Assembly: GCA_963921195.1 (NCBI GenBank)
Contig: OY992537.1
Span: 17,633,125 to 17,697,124 of the forward strand
Length of the DNA stretch: 64,000 bases
DNA from: Pegoplata infirma
Taxonomy: Eukaryota; Arthropoda; Insecta; Diptera; Anthomyiidae
Direction of reading: 5' to 3'
A program made the translations under genes and the position numbers. Under the pieces are notes generated by a model that was not told the origin of the DNA, made no database searches, and saw only the letters and a program-made list of their open reading frames with translations. Of the stretch, positions 21,753 to 32,720 are shown piece after piece. How positions within the stretch are numbered: position 1 is the first letter of the stretch; every line of letters begins with the position of its first letter.

Positions 21753-23413
21753 CAGTGCCGGTCAAAAAAATAGCACCAATGACAAAATCTCTATTCATTC
21801 AATTAAAACAAAATATTATGTGCGTATTCGTTTAAAGTAAATATGCAATACTCTTATACTAAGTCTAAACCCCTTAAATGTTTTTACTTTTTCCAAAAAT
21901 TGTGGACGGTTCTTTTTTAATGATCGATATTTTTAAAAAAACTCCGAATCAGTGCAGTCAATAAAATAGCACCGAATTACAAAATTTCTTTAAAAAAATT
22001 AATAATATTTTAATTATTAAAATAAAAGTGTTAAATACTAAAGGAAGATAGTTTTTATTTATAAAAAAATTTAATTCATTACAAAACTTCATATTTATTT
22101 TCATAAAAATATGACGTGGAAAGAATTACACTCCTCAAAAACGTTCTTTTGTAAAAAATATGATTTCTGAACATAAACCATATTCTGAAAAAGGAAAATT
22201 GGTTAGATGCGCTTATAAAATGATTGGAAATTCAACAAAATTAACTTTAGAGCTTGAAAAACTTAGTCACAAGCGATGTTTGTCACCATTAGTGGTTAGG
22301 TGTTTGTAAAGACAATGGAAGAAAGCCCCATCTACGGCAGCTCCAGAGCTAAAAAAGGACAGCAAATGGCGAAAATGTTCGTCAAAGATTACAAAACAAC
22401 AACATTAACGCTTGTAGATTCGAAAAAGTGCGCATACTCTCACTTAAGCATGCTGCAAGTCGTTTGAAGTTTGCTAACAGTAACTCAGAATGACCAGCTT
22501 AAAAGTGGATCAATGATCTATGGGCAAATGAATCCAATGTTGTTTTATTTGGAGACATGGGATCACATACCTATGTCAGAAGACCCTAAAACGCGGAATT
22601 CAATCCAAAATTCGAAATAAAAATAACTTTAAATGGTGCTTATGGTGTGGGGGATATTTTCCTACTGTGGAGTGGGGTTCATATATTGGACCATGGCTCA
22701 CATATTGGACTAGGACAACTGTGGATATACACTTAACGTTTATATCCTCCAGAAAGTAAGGTTGCAATAAGTTTCTAAGCAAATGTCACTTATTTAGGTC
22801 TTTTAGCACGTCAATTACCCAAAGCATGACGGGAAATTGGCAAAAAATTGGGTCTGGATAATAAAGTAAACGTGATGGAATGGCCTGGTCAGTCCCCAGA
22901 TCTAGACCAAATCGATAGTTGATGGACATATATAGAGAAGGGAGTGTCTCGAATACAACCAACTTGTAATGAAGCTCTTTGGGTGGCTGTTCAGCAACTC
23001 TGGAACTGAATTTCGAATTAAAGATCCAATAATCTCGCGAATTCGGTACAAAAACGTTGTACAGAGGTAATTGTCAACAATGAGCACTCGACAATTTTTT
23101 TTTTTAATATTTAAAGATATTACAACAATGCTGAATTCATAATCCATTCGTTTTTCAAATTTAAGAATTTAATTTTAATACAAAAAGTACTGTGGTGCTA
23201 TTTTTTTGACTGAGTCTTTTTTAAGTTTTTTTAAAAACTCTGAAAATTTTTAATAAAATTAAAAACCAAATTAGCCTCTTCTTATGTAATATTGTTTCAC
23301 ACTCTTGTATGTATCTTATGACACGTTATCAGTGACATAAGTTGAAATTGTTAAAAAGAAACCAACGAAGAAAATTCAGTTTTATCCTGGTGCTATTTTT
23401 TTGACCGCAGCTG
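21753..23413 (+). mobile_element. Tc1-like transposon with IR/DR ends, inactivated
   Basis: The ends, CAGTGCCGGTCAAAAAAATA and its inverted counterpart CAGCTGCGGTCAAAAAAATA, are flanked by TA (21751-21752, 23414-23415), the duplication typical of Tc1/mariner elements. A second, inner copy of the repeat lies about 200 bp inside each end (CAGTCAATAAAATAGCACCG at 21957, and inverted near 23190-23215). Each terminal inverted repeat thus carries two direct repeats, as in the IR/DR group of Tc1-like elements. The interior encodes a broken transposase. Confidence 0.88.
22111..23085 (+). pseudogene. Decayed Tc1-like transposase
   Basis: Transposases of this family cut and paste the element through a DDE/D catalytic domain in the nucleus. 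Readable pieces in more than one frame: WANESNVVLFGDMGSHTYVRRP from 22521, corresponding to the region with the first catalytic Asp of Tc1 proteins, and EWPGQSPDLDQID from 22878, corresponding to the conserved WP.QSPDLNPIE block that ends in the last catalytic acid. In the first piece the position normally Asp in a DES motif is Asn (codon 22527-22529). A stop at 22920-22922 follows the second piece, and several other stops and frameshifts split the frame. Length (about 970 bp) fits a normal Tc1 transposase gene of about 340 codons. It cannot be functional. Confidence 0.8.
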
Positions 23414-23415
23414 TA

Positions 23416-24106
23416 TATCTATACAAAAAAGAGTTTTTAAGGTAGATTTATGTGTTTTGTTGGAAAAGAGTAAAGGTAGTTGGAAAAAAAAACCGGGTCA
23501 ATTATGACGCCATATTTAATGTGAGAAATCAAGTGTTTTTAACTTAATCTTTTGGAAATTCATCAAAGTCAAGTTTAAACAAGTGTTATAGTTAAAAATG
23601 GGATTTTTTAAAGAAAAGGCGTAACATTTTTATTATAAAAAGAAAGAGAATGTAAAACTATTAAGACTGTAGCAAAACTGTATTTTTTTTTTAATAAAAA
23701 TTAATTTTCTAAATTATTTAAACAATTTATATAGGTAATTTTTTTAACTTACTGATTTGATAACAGTTAATGTTATTAATATGCTTACCTAAAATGAAAA
23801 GAAAAGAAAAAATTAAAAAAAAATTAATAAATTTTACAAAAAAAATATTCAATTAATAATAATTTTAAATAATATTGCTGAGTAATAAAATGGTTTATAT
23901 CAGGTAAACAAAATTTATAAAATTGAGAGAAGATATTCAATGTTTACTTTAAATAAATATGTAGAATATTTTGAGTAGGGATATTCTAGCTCGAGGTTAT
24001 TTTTCTTTATAAATTACAACCATGATATTCTCATAGAATAATTTTCTTGAAAATTATTTTTCTGTTTTAAATTTATTTATGTTGGCAATTTTTCTGCGCG
24101 ACAGGT
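23416..24106. other. AT-rich stretch with one copy of the CTCGAGGT motif
   Basis: No gene. TCTAGCTCGAGGT at 23985-23997 matches 16552-16564 and, inverted, 10691-10703 and 11226-11238. This suggests fragments of one dispersed repeat. Confidence 0.5.
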
Positions 24107-24307
24107 GTTTCGATTAGGGCTGTCAAACGGGATAGGTTTTTTAAAATCCCGGGATTCGGGATTTGAAAATCAAAATCCCGGGATCCCGGGATTTTTCGGG
24201 ATCGCGGGATTTTTCGGGATCCCGGGATTACGGGATTAAATTTGTTTGATTATAAAAGTAAAAAAATAGTAGACTCTTTATGTTTCAATTTTATTGTGCA
24301 TATTAAA

Positions 24308-24390
24308 GGGCAGCTAGTTGGTAGCGTGCTAGCCTATTAAGCAGGGAGTCGTGGGTTTGAATCCCCATGAAAACCCTTGGGTCGATTTCG
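24308..24390 (+). repeat. tRNA-derived SINE-like fragment 1
   Basis: AGTTGGTAGCGTGC resembles a Pol III A box, and GGTTTGAATCC (24354-24364), spaced about 35 bp further on, closely matches the B box. The 3' strand does not pair with the start, so it is not a working tRNA gene. A following CGCTACAACGAAATTA tail recalls TTTGCTACAACGAGA at 61416. Confidence 0.65.
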
Positions 24391-24519
24391 CTACAACGAA
24401 ATTATTTAAAAAAAAATATTTCTAATTATTCTTATTGTTATTTAAAGGCAATTAAAAAATTAAGTATGCGCCACTTATGCAGTTTTCAAGTAATTATTAG
24501 TATTAAATATTTAGCAATG

Positions 24520-24612
24520 AACTAAAAAAGCCTTGAGGGGTTTGTTATGGAAAATGACAACTTTTATTTGCTTTTGGTTTCATGCCATTCCGATTTTGGT
24601 TGTTGCACTGAT
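24520..24612 (+). repeat. Dispersed repeat R1, third copy
   Basis: Contains GCCTTGAGGGGTTTGTTATG, TTTGCTTTTGGTTTCAT, CCATTCCGATTTTGG and TTGCACTG, the same order as 1421-1545 (reversed) and 3299-3450. Confidence 0.8.
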
Positions 24613-24888
24613 AATTTTAAAACTTATTTAAGGAAAATTTAAAATAATAAAAACATTTAAAGGGGAAATGTAATAATATAATACATTAGACTTGCATTTT
24701 ATTGTATAAAAAAAGGTTTTCTTCCAATTTTGAACGTCTCGGAAAATTTTTATTCTCCTATAACTAAATTTTATGTGGTACAAATTTGAGGTCAATCGGA
24801 TTAAATTTACCCGTGGCGCCCTTCGATCAAAGTTTTGGTTTTTTAGAAAATTTTCGCCAAAACCTGCAAACTTTGGTCAAAGGGCTCC

Positions 24889-24960
24889 GTGACTGTGGCT
24901 TAATGGTTAGTGCGTTGGACTATTATTCAGCAAGCCTGGGTAGAATTCTCAGCTCAGCAA
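24889..24960 (+). repeat. tRNA-like SINE fragment 2
   Basis: TGGCTTAATGGTTAGTGCG (24896-24914) has an A-box-like pattern, and GGGTAGAATTCTC (24938-24950) a degraded B box. No closing acceptor stem. It differs in sequence from fragment 1. Confidence 0.5.
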
Positions 24961-25317
24961 AATTCGTGGCCAGCTACGTTGAAAATTCAAAAAATGTTTA
25001 GTTTTAATTTGTTGATGTAAATATATCAATAATTGAACAAAGTTGTATTTTTAAAAATAAATTCTCATACATTTTTAATATTTCAAAAATTTCGGGATTT
25101 GAGCTTAAAAATCCCGGGATTCGGGATTCATTTTATGACAAAAATCCCGGGATTTCGGGATTCGGGATTTCGGGATTGACAGCCCTAGTTTCGATGTCAA
25201 GACCATTTACGAAAATATAAACAAGTAGTATAGTGCATTTAAATGGCAATCGCTAGTGTCTGAAACCAAAATAATAATATATATTTAAATCTACAATCAG
25301 TGAACTTTAGAAGAAGA

Positions 25318-25925
25318 ACAAGTAAAAAAAGTTATATTCGACCTTGCCGAATGTAGTGATACCCTCCACAATTTCAGAAAGATTATTGCAAAAAACTTTA
25401 TTTAAAATGAAATTACTTTTGAAAAAAAAATTTCCGCGAAAAAAAAATTTTTGTAAAAAAAATACGCGATTTTTTTCTTTTTTTGTCAAAAAATATGTTC
25501 GTACTTGTTTAAATACCATTTGGTGTTCAATTATATTCACATATGTCAACCAGAAGCCGAATTAAAGCATTTTGTATTTTTAGGTTATGTTGAATGTACT
25601 GAAATTTTTGAGTTGTGCTTACATTTTCGTTCATAACTTTTGAACCGCTAAACCGATATCGCTCAAATGCAATACCACACTTCTCGGGAGAACTTCCAAT
25701 AAATATGTTAAGTTTCAGTCATCTTTGTGCAATATTTTGTCCATGACAGCATTTTCCACAGACAGACAGACGGACAGACGGACTGACGGACAGACGGACA
25801 TCGCTAGAATGTCTTAAAATCGATCGGGTATAATGAATATATATACTTTATGGGGTCCCAGATCGATATTTCGATGAGTTACAAACGGAATGACAAACTC
25901 TATCACTAAGTGGAGGGTATAAAAA
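25318..25925 (-). mobile_element. INE-like repeat, subfamily B, full length
   Basis: In this orientation it starts ACAAGTAAAAAAAGTTATAT with the hairpin TTCGACCTTGCCGAA and ends TATCACTAAGTGGAGGGTAT. Inside: TTCGTTCATAACTTTTGAAC, CGATATCGCTCAAATGCAAT, CAGACAGACGGACAGACGG, TATATACTTTATGGGGTCCC and TTTCGATGAGTTACAAACGG. It shares the two ends and the ACGG/ATATACTTTATGGGG core with subfamily A but has a different middle. It is the best uninterrupted reference for the insertions in the copies at 35.2 and 59.6 kb. Confidence 0.75.
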
Positions 25926-26196
25926 TAAATAAAAATCAAATAATAAAATAAATAAAAATGAAAAAATAAATAAATAAAAATAGAATGAACTTTTTCATAG
26001 ATTTCTGGTTTCTATGAATTTGTTTCATAGATTCTATGAAGGGCATCATTGCCTGACTTCTAATGATTTTTTTCATAGAATCAATGTACGTTTTCATATC
26101 CGTAATGAAGAAAATTCTTTCAGTGCACTCATTGAGCATTAGAAGAAGATTAATTTTATCTAGTCAAACAACCAACAAAAATTATTAAAACAGATT
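25926..26196. other. AAATAAAT-rich and TTTCATAGA-rich stretch
   Basis: An (AAATAAAAAT)-like run to about 25985, then several inverted TTTCATAGA / TCTATGAA words to about 26100. No gene. Confidence 0.5.
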
Positions 26197-27018
26197 TGCA
26201 TATAAATCTGAGAATTTTTCTATATGAAAAATGTCTCAGAATCTGAGAATTTTTCTCAAAATTTTGTTCCCAAAGTCTGGGAATTTTTCGATCTGAAAAA
26301 TGTCTCGAAATCTGGTAATTTTTCCACATGAAAAATGTCTTAGAATCTGAGAATTTTTCTGAATGAAAAATGACAGAATCTGAGAAATTTTCTGTATGAA
26401 AAATGTCTCTGAATCTGAGAATTTTTATGTATGAAAAATGTATTAGAATCCAAGAATTTGTCTGTATGAAAATGGCTCAGAATCTGAGAGTTTTTCTATT
26501 TGAAAATTGTCTCAGAATCTGAGAATTCTTATATATGCAAAATTTCTCAGAATCTGAGAATTTTTCTATATGAAAAATGTTTCAGAATCTGAAAATTTTT
26601 CTATATGAAAAATGTCTCAGAATCTGAGAATTTTTCTACATGAAAAATGTCTCAAAATCTGAGAATTTTTCGATACAAAAAATGTCTTAGAATTTTTCTA
26701 TATAAAAAATGTCTCAGAATTTAAGAATTTTTCTATATGAAAAATGTCTCAGAATCTGAGAATTTTTCTATATGAAAAATGTCTCAGAATCTGAGAATTT
26801 TTCTATATGAAAAATGTCTCAGAAATTGAGAAATTTTCTATATGAAAAATTATTCAGAATATGAAAATTTTCCATATATCAAAAATGTCTCAGAATCTGA
26901 AATTTTTTTTTATATAAAAAATCTCTAAGAATCTGAAAATTTTTCTACATGAAAAATGTTTCAGAATCTGAAAATTTTTTTATAAAAAATGTCTCAGAAT
27001 CTGATATTTTTCTAAAAA
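26197..27018. repeat. 35-bp minisatellite, about 23 copies
   Basis: The unit has the form GTCTCAGAATCTGAGAATTT followed by TTCTATATGAAAAAT. The period of 35 bp is exact over much of 26580-26840. Each unit has the palindromic core CTCAGAATCTGAG. The array ends inside a 5'-truncated INE-like repeat. The same core appears in the hAT element at 1833-3232. Confidence 0.95.
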
Positions 27019-27300
27019 AAATGTGTTTTTCCTGGGTAGATTTAGTGGGAAGGGGGAACTTTTTTCCCCTAGTCCGATTTTTCCCAATCAAGAACTTTAC
27101 CAACCTACAACCATAAGACTTATTCGTGCCAAACTTCTGGCTTCTAGCTCTTTTACTTCTGATTGTAAAAAGTCCTCTAAAGAGAGACAGATGGACAATC
27201 ACAGAATGCCTTAGAATCGATCACTGATCAATAATATATAACTTTATTGGGTCCTAGACCAATATTTCGATGCGTTACACTCGAAATGACAAAGTAAAAT
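27019..27300 (-). mobile_element. INE-like repeat, subfamily A, internal fragment
   Basis: GGGGGAACTTTTTTCCCC, AGTCCGATTTTTCCCAATCA, TAAGACTTATTCGTGCCAAA, GATCACTGATCAATAATATA and TATTTCGATGCGTTACACTC. The hairpin end is replaced by the 35-bp minisatellite, and the CCTCC head is missing. Confidence 0.75.
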
Positions 27301-27303
27301 TTT

Positions 27304-28765
27304 AACAAACTCAAAATTTTAATTTGTGGATCTCATGTAAATATTAAGTAAAATTTCGTGTTTATGAATTGTTTATCTAATTTTTAGCTTAAATTGTCAT
27401 AGAGCTGGTAACTTATCAAAAGCTAATCAATGATTAATACTAATCATTGATTATTTTCATATAAATTTGACGTTTGCAAACTCTGATTAGCCTTAATCAT
27501 TGATTATATTGTGATGAGATACCAGCCCATAGAGTTTTATTTTCATACATCTGTTAATGTTTACCTTGTGTAAATAATGTGTAAAATTTAAAAATTATTA
27601 TTTATATGGGATTTTCTTGCAATTATATACATTTTTAATTGGTCATCAACAAAATGTTACCAAATTTAAATATATTATTTAAAAAAAAATAATGGTTTAC
27701 CTAATGTAAACATTTACTAAACATTAAATCGGTTTTATTGTTTAACTCAATTCAAACTTTATAATTCACGGTATAACATTTTTATGTAAACATTGTGTAA
27801 ATTATGATAATTTTTAATATAAAAATTGTCTAACTTAAATTTGCATTGCATACATCGTGTAAACATTGTGTAAAAAAATATTGGGCAAACAACAGTTAAA
27901 AAAAAATCAGAAATTTCAACAAACTCAAAATTTTAATTGTTTACCTTATGTAAATATTAAGTAAAATATCGTGTTCATGATTTCTTTACCTAATTTTTAA
28001 CTTAAATTGTCGTAGAATTAAATTTTTGCACATATTTAAAAGTTTACCATGTGTAAACATTATGTAAGAATATTATTTACATCATAATTTTGTACATTTT
28101 AAATTTATCATTAACTGAGTTTAAAAAAATATTAAAAATTTTATAAAAGTTTTTATTGTTTACCTAATGTAAACATTTAGTAAACATTTAGTAAACATTT
28201 AGTCAGCATTATTCTTAAACATATTTTTTACTTTATAATTCATGGAAGTAAATTTTTATGTAAACATTGTGTAAAAAATGACACAAAAATTGTCTACGTT
28301 AAATTTGTATTGTATACCTCGTGTAAACATTGTGTAAAAACGTATATTTGGCAAACAACAATTAAAAAAAAAAACACTGAAATTTCAACCAACTCAAAAT
28401 TTTAATTGTGTACCCTATGTAAATATAAAGTAAAATATCGTATTTATGAATTCATTATCTAGTTTTTACCTTAATTTCATGTAGAATTAAATTTTTATAC
28501 ATCTGCTTATGTTCACCTTGTGTAAACATTGTGTAAAATAAGTAAATTGTTTTTTACATGAGGTATACACATTTTTAATTGATCATTAACAAAATGTATA
28601 CCTAATGTAAACATAAAGTAAACATTTTAACAGCTTTACTCTTAAACTCATTTTTAAAAATTTAATTAATGGAAGAAAATTTTTATGTAAACATTGTGTA
28701 AATAATGACAATTTTTAACTTATGAATTGTCTACCTTATGTAAAATAAAGAGAAAGTTTAAAAAT
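27304..28765. repeat. 480-bp tandem array, three units, rich in TGTAAACA
   Basis: Units start with AACTCAAAATTTTAATT at about 27306, 27919 and 28390. Unit 1 is lengthened by the insertion 27405-27527. Within each unit TGTAAACATTGTGTAAA and AATGTAAACATTTAGTAAAC recur at short spacing, so the 480-bp unit is itself built of shorter, older repeats. At least ten TGTAAACA words are present. Confidence 0.85.
27405..27527. mobile_element. Small TIR element (MITE), 123 bp, hAT-like duplication
   Basis: The left end CTGGTAACTTATCA and the inverted right end CTGGTATCTCATCA differ at two positions. Flanked by CATAGAG on both sides (27398-27404, 27528-27534); TCATAGAG/CCATAGAG gives 7 of 8. The interior has inverted AATCAATGATTA words. 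The homologous site in unit 2 (near 28008) is empty, which confirms the insertion. Confidence 0.8.
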
Positions 28766-29279
28766 GAATTTTTCCTTATAAATCAAACTATCACTTCTTC
28801 ATTAAAACCAATATTTAAATTTATAAAATTTTCATTTTTGGGGAATCTGTGTGAAATGTAAATTTTTTTGTCTTATTACGACCTTCTTTGGTTAGTACAT
28901 TGTAACAATTTGTTTTGCAGAAAAACCTCACAAATCATCAGCATTAAATTTTTACAAACAGGAAATTTTTTTTTGTAAACAAAATTCTTTCAACATATTT
29001 GGTTTTTTTTTCATTTTTTGTATTACTTAGTTTACAAGCTCATGTGTGGGAGAGGCAAACATTTTTTTGCTTGTCAAAATGCAAAAAAAAAAATATATAA
29101 AAAATGAAATGAACATAAGACTTACATTAAGGGAAGGTAAGCCAAAGGGAAAGGCTAATCATAGTAAAATTAATTGGAGGAAAAGTTTAATATAAAATTG
29201 AAAGCTTTAAATAGAAAATTGGGTTTTGATGCCCTGAATATACAGCTACCGATTCAAAAACCTTTAAGGATGACTAAAA
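28766..29279. other. AT-rich stretch, nothing recognised
   Basis: No gene or repeat supported. Confidence 0.45.
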
Positions 29280-30000
29280 GAATTCAAGTTTATTACATTT
29301 TTTAATTAGCTCAATTAAAAAATAATTAATATTACAACTTTTTTAAAAAGCTCAATTCATATTTATAAAAGCTCATTAAAAATATGGAAAAGCTCTATTG
29401 AAATTAAGAAACACAAATTGACTTTCAAAAAAGCTAATTTTTATTAAAACTTTTTAAAATTGCGGTCAAAACCGATTAATTTTAACTTTAAAAAGCTCAA
29501 CTTAAAGCTCAAATAAAAGCCAAACAAAAATTTGGAAAAACTTATTCAAACTTAGAAAAACGAATGAAACTTCAGAAAAGCAAAATTTTTTAATTAATAA
29601 AAGCTGTCTAAAAATTCACAAAAGCCGAACTAAATATCTTAAAAGCTCAATTGGAATTAAGAAATACCTATTAATGCACACTAAAAAGTGAAAATGAGTT
29701 TCAATCACTAAAATGATTATATCAATTACAATTTTAATTGATTTTACACCTAGCACTAAAGTGATAGTATTAATTACTAAAAATTATAAAAGTGTAATAA
29801 GAAAAATGTTTATTTATTTTTAATTAACGGAAATTTACGAAATGAATTGAAAAACTTAATTATATCAATTAAAAAAATCATGAAAAGCTAAATTTAACTT
29901 TTTTTCTTAACATTTTTGTGTGTTACCGAACTGAAAAAGCTCAAATTCAATTCAGTAAAGCTTTAATTATAATTCGGAAAAGCCGTATTAAAATTTTGAA
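29280..30000. repeat. Degenerate AAAAGCTCAATT-type repeat
   Basis: The words AAAAGCTCAATT, AAAAGCTCATT, AAAAGCTAAATT and AAAGCCG recur every 25-40 bp with weak conservation between. It may be an old minisatellite. No protein-coding pattern. Confidence 0.55.
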
Positions 30001-30850
30001 AATAATGGCGAAGAGAGTATTCCCTCATACTGTGTTTCGAGGGTATAAAACCCGTTTATTCGCTTCCAGTGTTGCCAGATTTTCCATTCCAAAAAAACCG
30101 CCTCACTACCTTGTACCCACTCATCTTAAAACTCTAATCTATATCTTTAAAGAAAATCTTTTGGCACACCTTCCTTACATTTTTCTACTTCATGAAATGT
30201 TTTGGATGGAAACTAAAAATTACTTGTGATATGACCAGGTATAATAAAGGTATATGACCAGGTATAATAAAGAGCATTTTTGGAGTGGAACCGGTTATGC
30301 CACTGACATTAAACAAAAAATATACAAAAACAAAAATGTGTTGGCTTTATAAATATACAAAAAAAAACAAAATCTCAGGAACGAACTGCAAAAAAAAACC
30401 TAAATGTGTAACAACTTGAAAAATCCTTAAAGCAAATTAACATCAGACATAAACTGCAAAAAAAAACTGCATAAAACTTATTTTTTATGCATTTTTATGC
30501 ATGTTTGATCATGTTAAGTTAATGATTTTAAATTTTTATGTTCACATAATTAAATGATGTCAATTCGTAACAAATTGAAAGTGTCAATAATATTTACAAT
30601 CAAGAACACCAAAATAGCTGAAGTTAAACAGAACTTAACAGGAGAAGATAAAATAAAACTTGCGATTTATACCGGTGTTACAACATCCTTTGCATGTTTC
30701 TCCTATATGATACGGATTCGAAATGATTTACAAAGTGTTAAATAAAAAGAAATTGAAAGAAAAAACTGAAACAATTTATAACTTGTGCCAAACCGGTTGA
30801 GAAGTAAATAAAATATAAATATTAAAAAACAAAAGTTTTAACCTGTTAAG
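30001..30850. other. Noncoding stretch with a remnant CCTC...GAGGGTATAAAA block
   Basis: TATTCCCTCATACTGTGTTTCGAGGGTATAAAA-type sequence at 30018-30050 recalls the joined ends of an INE-like repeat. ATATGACCAGGTATAATAAA is duplicated in tandem (about 30229 and 30251). A 63-codon open frame at 30554-30745 matches nothing I know and is not called. Confidence 0.4.
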
Positions 30851-30854
30851 TGTT

Positions 30855-30950
30855 TTAAAGTAGAATCTTTGAATTACAAAAAGAATCTTCAAATTACAAA
30901 TGGAATTTTTAAATTACAAGTAGAGCCTTCGAATTACAATTTTGATCATT
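30855..30950. repeat. Short tandem repeat, about 23 bp, four copies
   Basis: GAATCTTTGAATTACAAA, GAATCTTCAAATTACAAA, GAATTTTTAAATTACAA and GAGCCTTCGAATTACAA follow head to tail. Confidence 0.75.
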
Positions 30951-31985
30951 TTCGATCTACATCTCGAGGGCAAATATTTAAAACTTCTATAAATGGTGTC
31001 AATTAAACATCTAACAGGTTAATATTATCACTGATTTTTTTAAATATATTTTTCATAATTTTTTTTTATTATGATTACATATTTTTAGTCATAATATTGA
31101 AATTTTATTTTAATATTTTAACATTTTTCTACATTTTTCTACATAAAATTTTTTTATGTAAATATTTCCAGCTGTTTGTGTCTACAAATTCCCTAATGTT
31201 TATTTCTGTGTGTATATATGAATTTAATATCATCACAAAGTGGCAAAAGGAAGTAACTGACCAAAGACAAAAAAAAAAATACAAAAAAAAGACACCACCA
31301 GGGAATGTAACTGACCACATACTTGGCTTTTTAAAGTCAAATTGAACAAAATCCAAAAAAAAAATAAATAAAAAAGAATAAAAATATAATCAATAAGAAC
31401 TGATCTTACCATGTTTTTAACATACACATGGCTCTAAGCTTCCTTTTAAAGGTTTCTTAAAAAAAAATGTAAAAGAAATCCAACAACCAACATCATCATC
31501 AAGCTGTTACAAACCAAAAACCGGTTACTTTTTTTTGTTGCCACTAGCATTATCTACAATAAAGCTACTGATCATATTAAGTCAATGCTTAAACAACTGT
31601 GTTTTAAACTCTAAAGTCTTCTTCTTCGGGTTGTGTTCAAGAGCAGGGCAGCGCTTTATTTGGTGTTTGAATTCTTTTATCTGAAGGAAGAGGTTTAAAA
31701 GAAGGGAATCGTAGATTAACAATTCGAGGATGAAAAAATTAACGTACAAAAAATTATTCCATTTTGTTCCCTGTTCCATTTTGTACCCCGTTGTAATCCA
31801 TTTAGTTACCCGTTCCATTTCATTTCGTTACTTGTAGATTTTATTGATTTCCTAGTCTCTCCACTTTGACACATAATTTATCCCTTTTCATTCTAAGAAA
31901 TTAAAATTGTTAAACATGTCCTTCTTTTAAATCTTAATTCTGCTAGATGGTCTAACAGTCAAATTTTAAAATTTTGGGATCTTTA
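30951..31985. other. AT-rich noncoding stretch
   Basis: Open frames here come from poly(A)/poly(T) runs. Near 31756-31830 the word GTTCCATTTTGTAC and variants recur; related GAAATGGAAC words appear near 48230-48310. No gene. Confidence 0.45.
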
Positions 31986-31989
31986 GCTC

Positions 31990-32720
31990 AATTATTTACC
32001 ACGTATAATCGAAATTTCCCAATTTTTTCAGAATGTTTTTATTTTTAAGCAGTTTGGAGCAGGATGTATTAAAAATTTCATGTTTAGAAGACCATTATTT
32101 TAGGAAATCGAAAAAGTACCAAAAGTACAAATTTTACCAATTTTTGCCCTCTTGAAATTCTAAATTCCCAAGAGTCTTTTTTTCAAAATCTTTTGTTGCG
32201 ATGAATGGTCCTACATACATTCCAAAACACAATTTTTTATGATACAATTTTAGAAGATCGCAAAAGTATGATGAATTTTTGAATTTTTAGAAAATTCATT
32301 TGTCAGAATGTTTTTTTTTTGCTGGATTTTCCATAGAATGAATATCTTAAAATAAAGAACTTTTCACAAGTGTGAATTCTGGATTCCAAGTTATAAGTTT
32401 TTAAGACCATAATTTTAGGAAATCAAAAACGTACCAAACGTATAACTTTTTTAACCTTTTTTATCCTCTTAGATCTAGAAATTCCTAAAAGTCTTTTTTA
32501 TAATGTTTTGTGCCTATGGATGATTCTACATTCCAAAAGTCCTGTTTTTATTACAATAATTTCAGGAGATCAAAAAATTACCAAAGTAAAATTTTTTACC
32601 GTCGTAGAATGGAATTTTTTAAAAAGTGCATTCCAAGTTTTAGACCCGTTATATGAGGAGATCGAAGAAGTACCAAAGTACAGTTTTTGATCCCACTGAA
32701 ATTGGAATTTCCAAAAGAAT
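31990..32720. repeat. Degenerate 160-bp tandem repeat, locus 2
   Basis: About four to five units, with recurring AGTACCAAAAGTAC, TTTTAGACCATAATTTTAGG, GAATGGTCCTACATACATTC and AATTCCTAAAAGTCTTTTTT. The strand appears opposite to locus 1. Flanking sequence lacks a clear boundary. Confidence 0.55.

Larger units (their letters stand above)
24115..25187. mobile_element. Composite hAT-type element with CGGGATCCCG subterminal repeats
   Basis: Terminal TAGGGCTGTCAA (24115) and TTGACAGCCCTA (to 25187) are flanked by the exact 8-bp duplication GTTTCGAT (24107-24114, 25188-25195). Both ends carry clustered palindromic words AATCCCGGGATT / CGGGATCCCGGGATT (about 24150-24240 and 25090-25180), which may be transposase-binding repeats. 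The 1.07-kb interior is a mosaic: a tRNA-like piece (24308-24376), a copy of repeat R1 (24520-24612), one arm of family P1 (24727-24890) and a second tRNA-like piece (24889-24952). No transposase frame. Either it captured other repeats or it served as a repeated landing site. Confidence 0.9.

Noticed and set aside
24308..24376. Functional tRNA gene
   Set aside because: A and B boxes are visible but the acceptor stem does not pair; it lies inside a transposon.
26197..27018. CRISPR array
   Set aside because: The repeats are contiguous without unique spacers; the DNA is eukaryotic.
30554..30745. 63-codon open frame, composition more protein-like than its neighbours
   Set aside because: No domain, no similar frame elsewhere, no splice or start context; not called.
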